From Mycolicibacterium vulneris (GTDB lineage: Bacteria > Actinomycetota > Actinomycetes > Mycobacteriales > Mycobacteriaceae), in the NCBI RefSeq assembly GCF_002104765.1, contig NZ_NCXM01000028.1, positions 31,802-95,801 on the forward strand: a DNA stretch of 64,000 bases. Direction: 5' to 3'. Within the stretch, counting starts at the first letter, position 1; each line of letters opens with the position of its first letter. The notes beneath the pieces were generated by a model, which saw only the letters and a list, made by a program, of their open reading frames with translations, searched no databases and was not told the origin of the DNA. Below are positions 51,864 to 60,946 of this stretch, one piece after another. A program made the position numbers and the translations under genes.

Positions 51864-52577
51864 TTAGTTGTGGAAGTCGCGGATCCCGTCCCAGTCGACC
51901 AGCGTCCAGCCGGTCATCGGGTTACCGCTGATCACCACGCGGCCCGTGTTGGGAATCGGGTGGCTGTCCATCAGGCTGTCCTTGGCGTTCTGCGCATTCA
52001 ACAGCGTCCACACCATGATCGAGTTCCGGTGCGAGAACACCACCGGGTTGCGGTGGCCGCTGTTGTAGATCTTGTTGATGGCCGCGGTGAACTGGTCGTT
52101 GAACTCCTTGCCGCTGACCGAGCCGGGGATGCTGTCGGACACGTCGCCGTTGATCCAGTTCACCGGCGCCAGCATGTACGTCGACTTCGCCATCGACTCG
52201 GGTTTGCCGTTGTACCAGCCGGCGTTGATCTCCTGGATGCCGGGCAGGACCTCGACCTGCTTGCCGAGCTCGGCGGCCAGTGGGGCGGCGGTTTGCTGGG
52301 CCCGGGTCATGGTGGAGGCGTAGACGCTGTCGTAGTCCTTGCGGCCGAGTTGGTGCGCCAGCTGTTCGGCCTGCCCCTTGCCCTCCGGCGTCAGGCCCGG
52401 GCCCGGCACCTCGGTGTCGATGGTGCCGCTGGCGTTGGCCTCGGACTGGGCATGGCGGATGAACGTCACCGTGATGGACCGCGCCTGCGGTGAGCCGCCG
52501 CAGCCGGCGACGATCATCGTGGCGGTGAGCGCGGCGAGCGCCATCGTGGCTTTCCGGATCATGCTGCGCTTGGGCAT
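51864..52577 (-). CDS. lpqD: Lipoprotein with histidine phosphatase domain
   Basis: A 237-residue secreted lipoprotein. The signal peptide ends in the lipobox IVAGC, with Cys26 as the lipidated residue. The mature part is a phosphoglycerate-mutase-like histidine phosphatase: the phospho-histidine motif TFIRHAQSEAN, then YASTMTRAQQTAAPLA, and the second histidine in VVFSHRNSI. It likely acts outside the membrane; the substrate is unknown. It is divergent from htdY. Confidence 0.92.
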   Translation of the reverse strand: MPKRSMIRKATMALAALTATMIVAGCGGSPQARSITVTFIRHAQSEANASGTIDTEVPGPGLTPEGKGQAEQLAHQLGRKDYDSVYASTMTRAQQTAAPLAAELGKQVEVLPGIQEINAGWYNGKPESMAKSTYMLAPVNWINGDVSDSIPGSVSGKEFNDQFTAAINKIYNSGHRNPVVFSHRNSIMVWTLLNAQNAKDSLMDSHPIPNTGRVVISGNPMTGWTLVDWDGIRDFHN

Positions 52578-52715
52578 GTCGATTAGCCTGCCTTGCCGAC
52601 GGCTCCGGTGGGAAGGGTTTGCGACGGTTTGTTACCGCGCGACCTCGGGGAGACCGACGTTTCGCCGGATGCCAGAGTGGACCGAGGATCACTACTCAAC
52701 GATCAGGAGACTTCC

Positions 52716-53582
52716 ATGGCGATTGATCCGAGTGCCGTCGGCGCGGTGACCGAACCTGTGCAGTTCGAATGGACCGACCGGGACACGCTGCTCTACGCGC
52801 TCGGTGTCGGCGCCGGGATCGACGACCTGCCGTTCACCACCGAGAACAGCCACGACATCGACCAGCAGGTGCTGCCCACGTATGCGGTGATCTGCTGCCC
52901 GGCGTTCGGCGCGGCCGGCCTGGTCGGAAAGTTCAACTGGGCCATGCTGTTACACGGATCGCAGAGCATCCGGCTGCACGCACCGCTGCCGCCCGCGGGC
53001 AAGCTCTCGGTGGTGTCCGAGGTCGCCGACATCCAGGACAAGGGCGAGGGCAAGAACGCGATCCTGGTGTTGCGCGGCCGGGGCACCGAGCCGGATTCCG
53101 GGCAGCTGATCGCCGAGACGCTCACCACCCTGGTCATCCGCGGCGAGGGCGGCTTCGGGGGCATGCCGGGCCAGCGGCCCGTCGCGCCGGAATTCCCGGA
53201 CCGCGAGCCCGACGCCCGCATCCCGCTGCCCACCCGCGAGGACCAGGCGCTGATCTACCGGCTCTCCGGTGACCGCAACCCGCTGCACAGCGACCCGTGG
53301 TTCGCCCGGGAGCTGGCCGGGTTCCCCAAGCCGATCCTGCACGGGCTGTGCACCTACGGGGTGTCGGGTCGCGCGCTGGTGTCCGAGCTGGGCCAGGGCG
53401 TCGCGGCCAACATCACCTCGATCGCCTCGCGGTTCACCTCGCCGGTGTTCCCCGGCGAGACGCTGACCACGCTGATCTGGCGCACCGAGCCGGGCAAGGC
53501 CGTGTTCCGCACCGAGGCTTCGGGTCCCGACGGGGCCGACACCCGGGTGGTGCTCGACGACGGCGCGGTCGAATACGCCTAG
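52716..53582 (+). CDS. htdY: 3-hydroxyacyl-thioester dehydratase, MaoC type
   Basis: A 288-residue double hot-dog dehydratase. The N-terminal degenerate hot-dog (about 1-150) begins with LLYALGVGAG. The C-terminal active hot-dog has the hydratase-2 motif YRLSGDRNPLHSDPWFA (Asp and His) and FPKPILHGLCTYG. It hydrates or dehydrates enoyl thioesters. AGGAG lies 8 bases before ATG 52716; an upstream in-frame ATG at 52593 falls in leader sequence. The 56-bp repeat begins 4 bases after its stop. Confidence 0.93.
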   Translation: MAIDPSAVGAVTEPVQFEWTDRDTLLYALGVGAGIDDLPFTTENSHDIDQQVLPTYAVICCPAFGAAGLVGKFNWAMLLHGSQSIRLHAPLPPAGKLSVVSEVADIQDKGEGKNAILVLRGRGTEPDSGQLIAETLTTLVIRGEGGFGGMPGQRPVAPEFPDREPDARIPLPTREDQALIYRLSGDRNPLHSDPWFARELAGFPKPILHGLCTYGVSGRALVSELGQGVAANITSIASRFTSPVFPGETLTTLIWRTEPGKAVFRTEASGPDGADTRVVLDDGAVEYA

Positions 53583-53586
53583 CCCC

Positions 53587-53767
53587 GACCGCCGCTAGCC
53601 TCGATGGCGGCGGCCCGCTGCGCCCGGCTTCGCCGCGCTTGCGACCGCCGCTAGCCTCGATGGCGGCGGCCCGCTGCGCCCGGCTTCGCCGCGCTTGCGA
53701 CCGCCGCTAGCCTCGATGGCGGCGGCCCGCTGCGCCCGGCTTCGCCGCGCTTGCGACCGCCGCTAGC
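53587..53767. repeat. Tandem repeat, three perfect 56-bp units plus a 13-base partial
   Basis: Units begin at 53587, 53643 and 53699 with identical sequence; a fourth begins at 53755 and breaks off after 13 bases. The unit contains GACCGCCGCTAGC at one end and CCCGGCTTCGCCGCGC near the other. It lies between two convergent genes, and the partial copy contains the otsB2 stop codon. Size and location are those of a MIRU/VNTR-type minisatellite. Confidence 0.95.
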
Positions 53768-54908
53768 GCGCCAGCTGATCCGCCAGCCGGCCGGTGAATT
53801 CGCCGGCCCTGGCCGGACTGTCCAGCGCGAAGAGCGCGGCGGTGGCGCGGTCGCCGTCGTCGCCGTGCCGCACCAGGATCGGCACGCCGTCGGCACGCAC
53901 CGCGTCGAACGCGTCCTCGTCGGTGATGTCGTCGCCGAGGTAGACCGGCGTCAGCGCACCCGATCCGGCCTCGTGCAGGTGATCGATCACCCAGCGCAGC
54001 GTTTTTCCCTTGTCCCAGTCCAGGTCCGGGCGCAGCTCGATGACCTCGCGGCCGGTGGTCACCCGAAGCTCGTCGCGGCGTCCTGCCGCGCGAACGGCCG
54101 CCAGCACCTCACCGACGCGGTCGCGTTCGGCGTTGCGGTAGTGCACGGCTACCCCGAATCGCTTGTGCTCCACCACAACACCGGGAATCGCGCCGAGCCG
54201 GTCACGCAGCTGGCCGGCCGCCTGCTCGAGCACCGGGACGGCGGCGGCCGCATCGTCGTTCTGGTGATGGGTGCCGTCGGGCGCGGTCAGCTCGAAACCG
54301 TGGCTGCCCGCATACCAGATACCTTGCACCCCAACGCGTTTCGTCACGTCAGCGAGATCGCGGCCGGACAGTACCGCGACCGGGCACCGCGCGGCCAGCC
54401 TGTCCAGCGCCTCGGCGGCCCCGGCGACGGGTCGCGCCGAGTCCGGGTCGTCGACGATGTCCGAGAGGGTGCCGTCGAAGTCGAAGAACACGGCCGGTCG
54501 CCGGTCGGCGAGCCCATCGGCCAACGCCTGCAACGCATCGGGCAGCTGCGACATCCGGCGGTCGCCGGTCCGCACGGTGACGTCGCACAGGTCGGCGACC
54601 ACCGCGTCCGCCCCCGCCTCGCACGCCTTGTCGTCGTGCCCGGCCGGGTCGACAGCGATCACCAGCGCGAACCCCGCGGCGCGTGCGGCCTCGATGCCCG
54701 CGGCGTCCCCGGCGACCACGACGCAGCGGCCCGGGCGCACCCGCAGCCGGTTGGCCGCCTCCACCGGGCCGTCCGCCGAGATGACGCCGGTGCCCACCCC
54801 GGTCTCGCGAAGTCGCGCGGCCAGCGCGGAGCCCAGCGCGCCGTCGTCGTCGAACAGCACCGCGTCGTGGCGGCGCGGATCGATGATGACCGGCCCCAAC
54901 TTGCCCAT
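53763..54908 (-). CDS. otsB2: Trehalose-6-phosphate phosphatase
   Basis: A 381-residue protein. The C-terminal HAD phosphatase (about 130-370) has the nucleophile motif VFFDFDGTLSDIVDDPDSA, AVLSGRDLADV, WYAGSHGFEL and the Mg-binding YLGDDITDEDAFDAV. An N-terminal HAD-like domain (about 1-120, DAVLFDDDGALGS) is typical of mycobacterial OtsB2. It releases trehalose for glycolipids. AGAAGG precedes ATG 54908. The last codons lie in the tandem repeat. Confidence 0.96.
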   Translation of the reverse strand: MGKLGPVIIDPRRHDAVLFDDDGALGSALAARLRETGVGTGVISADGPVEAANRLRVRPGRCVVVAGDAAGIEAARAAGFALVIAVDPAGHDDKACEAGADAVVADLCDVTVRTGDRRMSQLPDALQALADGLADRRPAVFFDFDGTLSDIVDDPDSARPVAGAAEALDRLAARCPVAVLSGRDLADVTKRVGVQGIWYAGSHGFELTAPDGTHHQNDDAAAAVPVLEQAAGQLRDRLGAIPGVVVEHKRFGVAVHYRNAERDRVGEVLAAVRAAGRRDELRVTTGREVIELRPDLDWDKGKTLRWVIDHLHEAGSGALTPVYLGDDITDEDAFDAVRADGVPILVRHGDDGDRATAALFALDSPARAGEFTGRLADQLAR

Positions 54909-54948
54909 GACCAACCTTCTCACGGTGGTCGGCCGCCGGCGGAACGGG

Positions 54949-56277
54949 TCAGCGGCGCGCGTGCCCCGGCGCCGACGGGTGCGTCGGCGGCACGGGGCGC
55001 ACCACCGGGCGCGCGGGGCGCCTGCGGTTGAACAGCAGCACAGAATCGTCGCCCAGGGCCACCAGCCGCGCCATGCCCAGCTCGATCCCGGCGGCCAGCT
55101 GCTTGACGTCGAACGCGTCGCCGTGTCCGACCGTGATGCCGAAGACCAGTTCATCGCCGTAGCTCAGCATCGCGACGCCGGTGTGCAGCGCCGCGGCCGT
55201 CGGGGGGATCGGCAGCAGGCGTTCCAGCGTCTGGCCCATCACCCGCAGCCGCCGGCGTGGCCCGGGCACGTTGGTGGCCAAGGTGACGATGGCGCGCTGC
55301 GGAAGGCGGGAGAGCAGCTGTAAGACGTTGCTGCGCAACACCGTCGGCAGGAAGCCGATCGCCGACTCCACGATGCCCGGCGGCTGAGCGGTCAGCTTGG
55401 CCTTCCACCTGGTGTGCACCGTCTGCAACCGCCGCACCGGGTCGTCGTGTTCGACGGGCAGGTGCGAGAGCATCGCCGAGCGGACCGGCATCGGCACCAG
55501 GGTGCGCAGCGAGTCCGCCCGCGGTTCCTCGCCGCGGCCGAGCAGCGCCGTGCGGAACCCCTCGGTGATGGCGGCGAGCGCGACGTCGTCGGCGCTGACG
55601 CCGAACTTGCGGCAGACGCTGTCGACATCGGCGATCGGGACGCGCACCGTGCTGTAGCGCCGCGAGGCGGTGACCGCATCGGTGCGCACCGTCGGCCACA
55701 ACGCGCCGACCAGGGCGCCGGCGGCCGACGAAGCCCGCCACAACGCGTCGACCCAGCCCAGCTTGCCCGCGGCCGGTGGCGAAATCGGTTTGGCCGCAGC
55801 GCCGTTGGCGAAGGTGTCCGCGTCGGCGTCGTCGCAGAGCCTGCTGATCAGGCGCGCGGGCGAGTTGCCGTCGAGCAGGCCGTGATGGGTCTTCATCAGG
55901 ATCGCCCACCGGTTGCCCTGCAGGCCCTCGATGACCCAGCACTCCCACGGGGGGCGGTCCAGGTCGAGGGGCCGTTCCAGGGCGTAGGCGATGGCCCGGG
56001 ACAGCTCGGACTCGTCGCCGGGGCGGGGGATGGCCACCCGGCGCACGTGGTGGGCCAGGTCGAAGTCCGGGCAGTCGATCCACTCCTGGTTCAGCGGATG
56101 CGCCCGCAGCAGCTGCGTGCATCGCTTGATCGGCTGGATACGTTCGGCCAGAAGGCTTTTGAGCCGTTCATAGTCGGGTACGGTGCCGTCGACGATGGCG
56201 ACCGCGCCGATCGCCAGGCTCGCGTGCTGATCCGGATCGTGGGCTTGAAGGAACGCCGTGTCCAGTGTCTGTGCCAT
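54949..56277 (-). CDS. Wax ester synthase/diacylglycerol acyltransferase family (Rv3371-type)
   Basis: A 442-residue acyltransferase. The catalytic motif HHxxxDG is present as KTHHGLLDGNS near 128-138; PWECWVIEGL precedes it. The C-terminal part has VTLATNVPGPRRRL. Family members make triacylglycerol or wax esters for storage. The start ATG 56277 (MAQTLDTAFLQAHDP) is chosen because the frame extends upstream only as low-complexity sequence overlapping dnaE2. It precedes otsB2 by 40 bases. Confidence 0.93.
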   Translation of the reverse strand: MAQTLDTAFLQAHDPDQHASLAIGAVAIVDGTVPDYERLKSLLAERIQPIKRCTQLLRAHPLNQEWIDCPDFDLAHHVRRVAIPRPGDESELSRAIAYALERPLDLDRPPWECWVIEGLQGNRWAILMKTHHGLLDGNSPARLISRLCDDADADTFANGAAAKPISPPAAGKLGWVDALWRASSAAGALVGALWPTVRTDAVTASRRYSTVRVPIADVDSVCRKFGVSADDVALAAITEGFRTALLGRGEEPRADSLRTLVPMPVRSAMLSHLPVEHDDPVRRLQTVHTRWKAKLTAQPPGIVESAIGFLPTVLRSNVLQLLSRLPQRAIVTLATNVPGPRRRLRVMGQTLERLLPIPPTAAALHTGVAMLSYGDELVFGITVGHGDAFDVKQLAAGIELGMARLVALGDDSVLLFNRRRPARPVVRPVPPTHPSAPGHARR

Positions 56278-56418
56278 GCCGGCCCCCGCTGTAGTCCGCT
56301 TTTTTGAACTTGTACCAGTATCTGTGGAGCTCGCGATCCGCGATAGTGCCGCAGCGTTAAGACCTTGTTTAAGAGTTGAAGATCGGTTTAACAACGGTTG
56401 TACTGAGCCGCGGTTTAA
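56278..56418. other. Divergent promoter region between acyltransferase and dnaE2
   Basis: AT-rich for this genome, with several GGTTTAA-like motifs (about 56390, 56413). No further gene is visible. It must hold the acyltransferase promoter on the minus strand. Confidence 0.45.
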
Positions 56419-56440
56419 TCGAACATTTGTTCGATATACT
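56419..56440. promoter_or_regulatory. Consensus SOS (LexA) box and -10 of dnaE2
   Basis: TCGAAC-ATTT-GTTCGA (56419-56434) is a perfect mycobacterial LexA box. TATACT (56435-56440) directly follows and ends 6 bases before GTG 56447, giving a leaderless, LexA-blocked promoter. Confidence 0.92.
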
Positions 56441-56446
56441 CGGATG

Positions 56447-59400
56447 GTGGGCTGGTTTAACGGGCCGCCGAGCTGGGCGGAAATGGAGCGGGTGCTCGAC
56501 AGTAAGCCGCGCCATGCCGGTGGGTCGGCGGGCCCGGAGCAGGAGGGCCCCCTGTCGCGCAGGCGCGCGACGTACCAGCCGCCGGGCGACGGCCGGGCGT
56601 CCCGCTCGTCGGTCGCATATGCCGAGCTGCATGCGCATTCGGCGTTCAGCTTCCTGGACGGGGCGAGCACGCCCGAGGAGCTGGTGGAGGAGGCGGCCCG
56701 GCTGGACCTGCGCGCCCTGGCGCTCACCGACCACGACGGCCTGTACGGGGCGGTGCGGTTCGCGGAGGCGGCGGCCGAGCTCGACATGCGTACCGTGTTC
56801 GGCGCCGAGCTGTCGCTGGGCACGGGTGCGCGCACCGAGCAGCCGGATCCGCCCGGCCCGCACCTGCTGGTGCTGGCCCGCGGCGCGGAGGGGTACCGGC
56901 GGTTGTCGCGGCAACTGGCCGCGGCGCATCTGGCCGGCGGCGAGAAGGGCAAACCCCGCTACGACGTCGAAGCGCTGACCGAGGCCGCCGGCGGGCACTG
57001 GCACATTCTGACGGGCTGTCGCAAGGGTCATGTCCGCCAAGCGCTTTCCACCGGCGGTCCCACGGCCGCGGAGCGAGCGCTGGCCGATCTGGTGGACCGG
57101 TTCGGAGCGCATCGGGTCAGCATCGAGCTCACCCATCACGGTCAGCCGCTCGACGACGAACGCAACGCGACGCTGGCCGCGCTGGCCCCCCGCTTCGGGG
57201 TCGGCGTCGTCGCCACCACCGGCGCGCATTTCGCGGGGCCGTCGCGGCGCCGGCTGGCCATGGCGATGGGCGCCATCCGGGCGCGGCAGTCGCTGGATTC
57301 GGCCGCCGGATGGCTGGCCCCGCTGGGCGGTTCGCACCTGCGCTCGGGTGAGGAGATGGCCCGGCTGTTCGGGCAGCGGCCCGACGTGGTGACCGCGGCC
57401 GCCGAGCTGGGCGAGCAGTGCGCGTTCGGGCTGGCGCTCATCGCGCCGCAGCTGCCGCCGTTCGACGTGCCCGCCGGGCACACCGAGGACAGCTGGCTGC
57501 GCCAGTTGACCATGGCCGGGGCGCGCGACCGCTACGGGTCGGCCGAGCACGCGCCGCGCGCGTATGCCCAGATCGAGCACGAGTTGAAAGTCATTGCCCA
57601 CCTGACGTTTCCGGGCTACTTCCTGGTGGTGCACGACATCGCCCGGTTCTGCCGGGACAACAACATCCTGTGCCAGGGCCGGGGATCGGCGGCCAACTCC
57701 GCGGTCTGCTACGCCCTGGGTGTCACCGCCGTCGACCCGGTGGCCAACGAGCTGCTGTTCGAGCGTTTTCTGTCACCGGCCCGCGACGGGCCGCCCGACA
57801 TCGACATGGACATCGAGTCCGATCAGCGGGAAAAGGTCATCCAGTACGTCTACGACAAATACGGCCGCGACTACGCCGCCCAAGTCGCCAACGTCATCAC
57901 CTACCGGGGAAAGATCGCGGTGCGCGACATGGCCCGCGCCCTGGGCTTCTCGCAGGGCCAGCAGGACGCGTGGAGCAAGCAGATCAGCCACTGGAGCGGG
58001 CTGGCCGACTCGCCCGATGTCGAGGGCATCCCCGACCCGGTGGTCGACCTGGCGAACCAGATCCGGAACCTGCCGCGGCACATGGGCATTCATTCCGGCG
58101 GCATGGTGATCTGTGACCGCCCGATCGCCGACGTGTGCCCGGTGGAGTGGGCGCGCATGGAGAACCGCAGTGTCCTGCAGTGGGACAAAGACGACTGCGC
58201 GGCAATCGGATTGGTGAAGTTCGATCTGCTGGGGCTGGGGATGCTCTCGGCGCTGCACTACGCCATCGACCTGGTGGCCGAGCACAAGGGGTTCGAGGTG
58301 GACCTGGCCCGCCTCGACCTCTCCGAGCCCGCGGTGTACGAGATGCTGGCCCGCGCCGACTCGGTCGGCGTGTTTCAGGTGGAGTCGCGCGCGCAGATGG
58401 CCACCCTGCCGCGGCTGAAGCCGCGGGTGTTCTACGACCTGGTGGTGGAGGTCGCGCTGATCCGTCCCGGCCCCATCCAGGGCGGGTCGGTGCATCCCTA
58501 CATCCGGCGGCGCAACGGGCTGGACCCGGTGGTCTACGACCACCCGTCGATGGAACCGGCGCTGCGAAAGACGTTGGGAGTGCCGCTCTTTCAGGAGCAG
58601 CTGATGCAGCTCGCGGTCGACTGCGCCGGATTCTCGGCCGCCGAGGCCGACCAGCTGCGCCGCGCGATGGGGTCCAAGCGCTCGACCGAACGCATGCGAC
58701 GGCTGCAGGGCCGGTTCTACGAGGGCATGCGCGCGCTGCACGGCGCCGACGACGAGGTGATCGACCGCACCTACGAAAAGCTGGAAGCCTTCGCCAATTT
58801 CGGCTTCCCGGAAAGCCATGCGCTGAGCTTCGCGTCGCTGGTGTTCTACTCGTCGTGGTTCAAGCTGCACCACCCGGCAGCGTTCTGCGCGGCGCTGCTG
58901 CGCGCCCAGCCGATGGGGTTCTACTCGCCGCAGTCGCTGGTGGCCGATGCGCGCCGGCACGGCGTGACGGTGCACGGCCCGGACGTCAACGCCAGCCTGG
59001 CGCGCGCCACGCTGGAGAACGCCGGCACCGAGGTCCGCCTCGGCCTGGGCGCGGTCCGCCACATCGGCGACGACCTGGCAGAACGACTCGTCGAAGAGCG
59101 AAAAGCCAACGGCCCGTTCGCTTCTCTGCTTGACCTGACCACCCGGCTGCAGCTCTCGGTGCCGCAGACAGAGGCGCTGGCGACGGCCGGGGCGCTGGGC
59201 TGTTTCGACATGTCCCGGCGCGAGGCATTGTGGGCGGCCGGGGCCGCGGCCACCCAGCGGCCGGGCCGGCTGCCCGGGGTGGGGTCGTCATCGCACGTTC
59301 CGGCGCTGCCCGGGATGAGCGAGCTGGAACTGGCCGCCGCGGATGTGTGGGCCACCGGCGTCTCGCCGGACAGTTACCCGACGCAGTTCCTGCGGGCCGA

Positions 59401-59728
59401 CCTGGACGCGATGGGGGTGGTGCCCGCCGCGAAGCTGGGCTCGGTGCCCGACGGCGACCGCGTTCTGATCGCGGGCGCGGTGACCCATCGGCAGCGGCCA
59501 GGCACGGCGCAGGGGGTCACGTTCATCAACCTCGAGGACGAAACCGGGATGGTCAACGTGCTCTGCGTGCCGGGGGTGTGGGCGCGGCATCGCAAGCTGG
59601 CGAACTCGGCCCCGGCGCTGCTGGTGCGCGGGCAGGTCCAAAACGCCAGTGGCGCGATCACCGTCGTCGCCGAACGGCTGGGCCGCATCACCTTGGCGGT
59701 CGGCTCCAAGTCTCGCGACTTCCGCTGA
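56447..59728 (+). CDS. dnaE2: Error-prone DNA polymerase III alpha subunit DnaE2
   Basis: A 1093-residue C-family polymerase. The PHP domain begins YAELHAHSAFSFLDGAS (about 60), the palm holds the catalytic aspartates in PPDIDMDIESD, and the fingers carry PRLKPRVFYDLVVEVALIRPGP. A C-terminal OB domain ends with VAERLGRITLAVGSKSRDF. With ImuA' and ImuB it performs damage-induced mutagenesis. The start GTG 56447 (MGWFNGPPSW) fits the -10 and the M. tuberculosis N-terminus; ATG 56444 adds one residue. An earlier in-frame ATG at 56258 crosses the LexA box and is rejected. Confidence 0.97.
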   Translation: MGWFNGPPSWAEMERVLDSKPRHAGGSAGPEQEGPLSRRRATYQPPGDGRASRSSVAYAELHAHSAFSFLDGASTPEELVEEAARLDLRALALTDHDGLYGAVRFAEAAAELDMRTVFGAELSLGTGARTEQPDPPGPHLLVLARGAEGYRRLSRQLAAAHLAGGEKGKPRYDVEALTEAAGGHWHILTGCRKGHVRQALSTGGPTAAERALADLVDRFGAHRVSIELTHHGQPLDDERNATLAALAPRFGVGVVATTGAHFAGPSRRRLAMAMGAIRARQSLDSAAGWLAPLGGSHLRSGEEMARLFGQRPDVVTAAAELGEQCAFGLALIAPQLPPFDVPAGHTEDSWLRQLTMAGARDRYGSAEHAPRAYAQIEHELKVIAHLTFPGYFLVVHDIARFCRDNNILCQGRGSAANSAVCYALGVTAVDPVANELLFERFLSPARDGPPDIDMDIESDQREKVIQYVYDKYGRDYAAQVANVITYRGKIAVRDMARALGFSQGQQDAWSKQISHWSGLADSPDVEGIPDPVVDLANQIRNLPRHMGIHSGGMVICDRPIADVCPVEWARMENRSVLQWDKDDCAAIGLVKFDLLGLGMLSALHYAIDLVAEHKGFEVDLARLDLSEPAVYEMLARADSVGVFQVESRAQMATLPRLKPRVFYDLVVEVALIRPGPIQGGSVHPYIRRRNGLDPVVYDHPSMEPALRKTLGVPLFQEQLMQLAVDCAGFSAAEADQLRRAMGSKRSTERMRRLQGRFYEGMRALHGADDEVIDRTYEKLEAFANFGFPESHALSFASLVFYSSWFKLHHPAAFCAALLRAQPMGFYSPQSLVADARRHGVTVHGPDVNASLARATLENAGTEVRLGLGAVRHIGDDLAERLVEERKANGPFASLLDLTTRLQLSVPQTEALATAGALGCFDMSRREALWAAGAAATQRPGRLPGVGSSSHVPALPGMSELELAAADVWATGVSPDSYPTQFLRADLDAMGVVPAAKLGSVPDGDRVLIAGAVTHRQRPGTAQGVTFINLEDETGMVNVLCVPGVWARHRKLANSAPALLVRGQVQNASGAITVVAERLGRITLAVGSKSRDFR

Positions 59729-59745
59729 TCGATCCGCCGTCTCGG

Positions 59746-59751
59746 TAGTCT
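59746..59751 (+). promoter_or_regulatory. -10 element TAGTCT for the nitroreductase gene
   Basis: TAGTCT is followed by 6 bases and ATG 59758. The arrangement is leaderless and independent of dnaE2, whose stop is only 18 bases upstream of the hexamer. Confidence 0.45.
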
Positions 59752-59757
59752 CCACAC

Positions 59758-60405
59758 ATGACCCTCAACTTGTCCGTCGACGAAGTGCTCACCACCACCC
59801 GCTCGGTCCGCAAGCGTCTCGACTTCGACAAGCCGGTGGGCCGCGACGTGCTGATGGAATGCCTCGAACTGGCGCTGCAGGCGCCCACCGGCTCCAATGC
59901 GCAAGGCTGGCAATGGATTTTCGTCGAGGACGCCGAGAAGAAGAAGGCGATCGCCGACATCTACCTGGCCAACGCCCGCAGCTACCTGAGCCTGCCGTCG
60001 GCCGAGTACCCCGAGGGCGACACCCGCGGCGAGCGGATGCCCAAGGTCAAGGACTCCGCGATATACCTCGCCGAGCACATGCACGAGGCGCCGGTGCTGA
60101 TGATCCCCTGCCTGGAGGGGCGGGTGGAGAAGGCACCGCTGGGGCTCAGCGCGTCGTTCTGGGCATCGCTGTTCCCGGCGGCCTGGAGCTTCTGCCTGGC
60201 GCTGCGCTCGCGCGGGCTGGGCACCTGCTGGACCACGCTGCACCTGATCAACGACGGCGACAAGCAGGCCGCCGAGGTGCTCGGCATCCCGCATGGCCGG
60301 TACAGCCAGGGCGGGCTGTTCCCGATCGCCTACACCAAGGGCACCGACTTCCGCCCGGCCAAGCGGCTGCCCGCCGACCGGGTGACGCACTGGGACACCT
60401 GGTGA
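59758..60405 (+). CDS. Nitroreductase family FMN protein (Rv3368c-type)
   Basis: A 215-residue flavin reductase. TTRSVRKRLDFDKPV at the N-terminus binds FMN phosphate, LQAPTGSNAQGWQWIFV follows, and AWSFCLALRSRGLGTCWTTL is the second FMN region. The C-terminus holds IAYTKGTDFRPAKR. Members reduce nitro groups or quinones with NAD(P)H; the physiological substrate is unknown. Confidence 0.93.
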   Translation: MTLNLSVDEVLTTTRSVRKRLDFDKPVGRDVLMECLELALQAPTGSNAQGWQWIFVEDAEKKKAIADIYLANARSYLSLPSAEYPEGDTRGERMPKVKDSAIYLAEHMHEAPVLMIPCLEGRVEKAPLGLSASFWASLFPAAWSFCLALRSRGLGTCWTTLHLINDGDKQAAEVLGIPHGRYSQGGLFPIAYTKGTDFRPAKRLPADRVTHWDTW

Positions 60406-60463
60406 CTACATCAAATTGTCCGGCTCCTCAGCCCGCCGCATCGCGGCGCGCATCGTCGCCGGC

Positions 60464-60928
60464 CTACATCGCCCCGGCGTAGCCGTGCTGGCGCCAGGCT
60501 TCGTAGACGGCGATCGCCGCGGCGTTGGACAGGTTCAGCGAGCGACGGCCCGCCAGCATCGGGATGCGCACCTGCGCGGTGATGTGCGGGTCCGCCAGCG
60601 TGGCCGCGTCCAGCCCGGTGGGTTCGGGGCCGAACATCAGCACGTCGCCGGCCCGGTAGTCCACGTCGGCGAACGAGGTGGGCGCGTGCGAGGTGAAGGC
60701 GAACACCCGCTGCGGTGACAGCGCCGCCCAGGCGGCCGCCAGCGAGGCGTGCACGGTGACCGACGCGAGGTCGTGGTAGTCCAGCCCGGCCCGGCGCAGC
60801 TTGGGTTCGGACAGGTCGAACCCCATCGGCTCGACCAGATGCAATTCGCAGCCCGTCGCCGCCGCCGTCCGGATGGCGTTGCCGGTGTTGGGCGGGATCC
60901 GCGGGGACACGAACATCAGCTTGAACAC
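60464..60928 (-). CDS. spoU: tRNA/rRNA 2'-O-methyltransferase, SpoU (SPOUT) family
   Basis: A 154-residue SPOUT enzyme of the TrmL type. PRIPPNTGNAIRTAAATGCELHLVEPMGF is motif 1 (quoted in overlapping parts from residues 8-36), then GDVLMFGPEPTGL is motif 2 and IPMLAGRRSLNLSNAAAIAVYE is motif 3, forming the SAM trefoil knot. It probably methylates the wobble ribose of some tRNAs. The start GTG 60928 gives the 154-residue length known in M. tuberculosis. It is divergent from the next gene across only 18 bases. Confidence 0.94.
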   Translation of the reverse strand: MFKLMFVSPRIPPNTGNAIRTAAATGCELHLVEPMGFDLSEPKLRRAGLDYHDLASVTVHASLAAAWAALSPQRVFAFTSHAPTSFADVDYRAGDVLMFGPEPTGLDAATLADPHITAQVRIPMLAGRRSLNLSNAAAIAVYEAWRQHGYAGAM

Positions 60929-60934
60929 AACGCC

Positions 60935-60941
60935 GATAATG
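60935..60941. promoter_or_regulatory. Shared core of two divergent leaderless promoters
   Basis: GATAAT (60935-60940) on the plus strand ends 6 bases before ATG 60947. CATTAT on the minus strand (60936-60941) ends 7 bases before the spoU GTG at 60928. The two hexamers overlap in five bases. Confidence 0.5.
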
Positions 60942-60946
60942 GTCGC

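Noticed and set aside
53587..53767. CRISPR array
   Set aside because: The units are contiguous 56-bp copies with no unique spacers and there are no cas genes.
56258..56443. N-terminal extension of dnaE2 from ATG 56258
   Set aside because: The extension would be encoded across the LexA box and promoter; the known protein begins MGW, which fits GTG 56447.
56278..56952. A 225-residue N-terminal extension of the acyltransferase
   Set aside because: It is low-complexity Ser/Arg/Pro sequence antisense to dnaE2; the family start MAQTLDTAF is at 56277.
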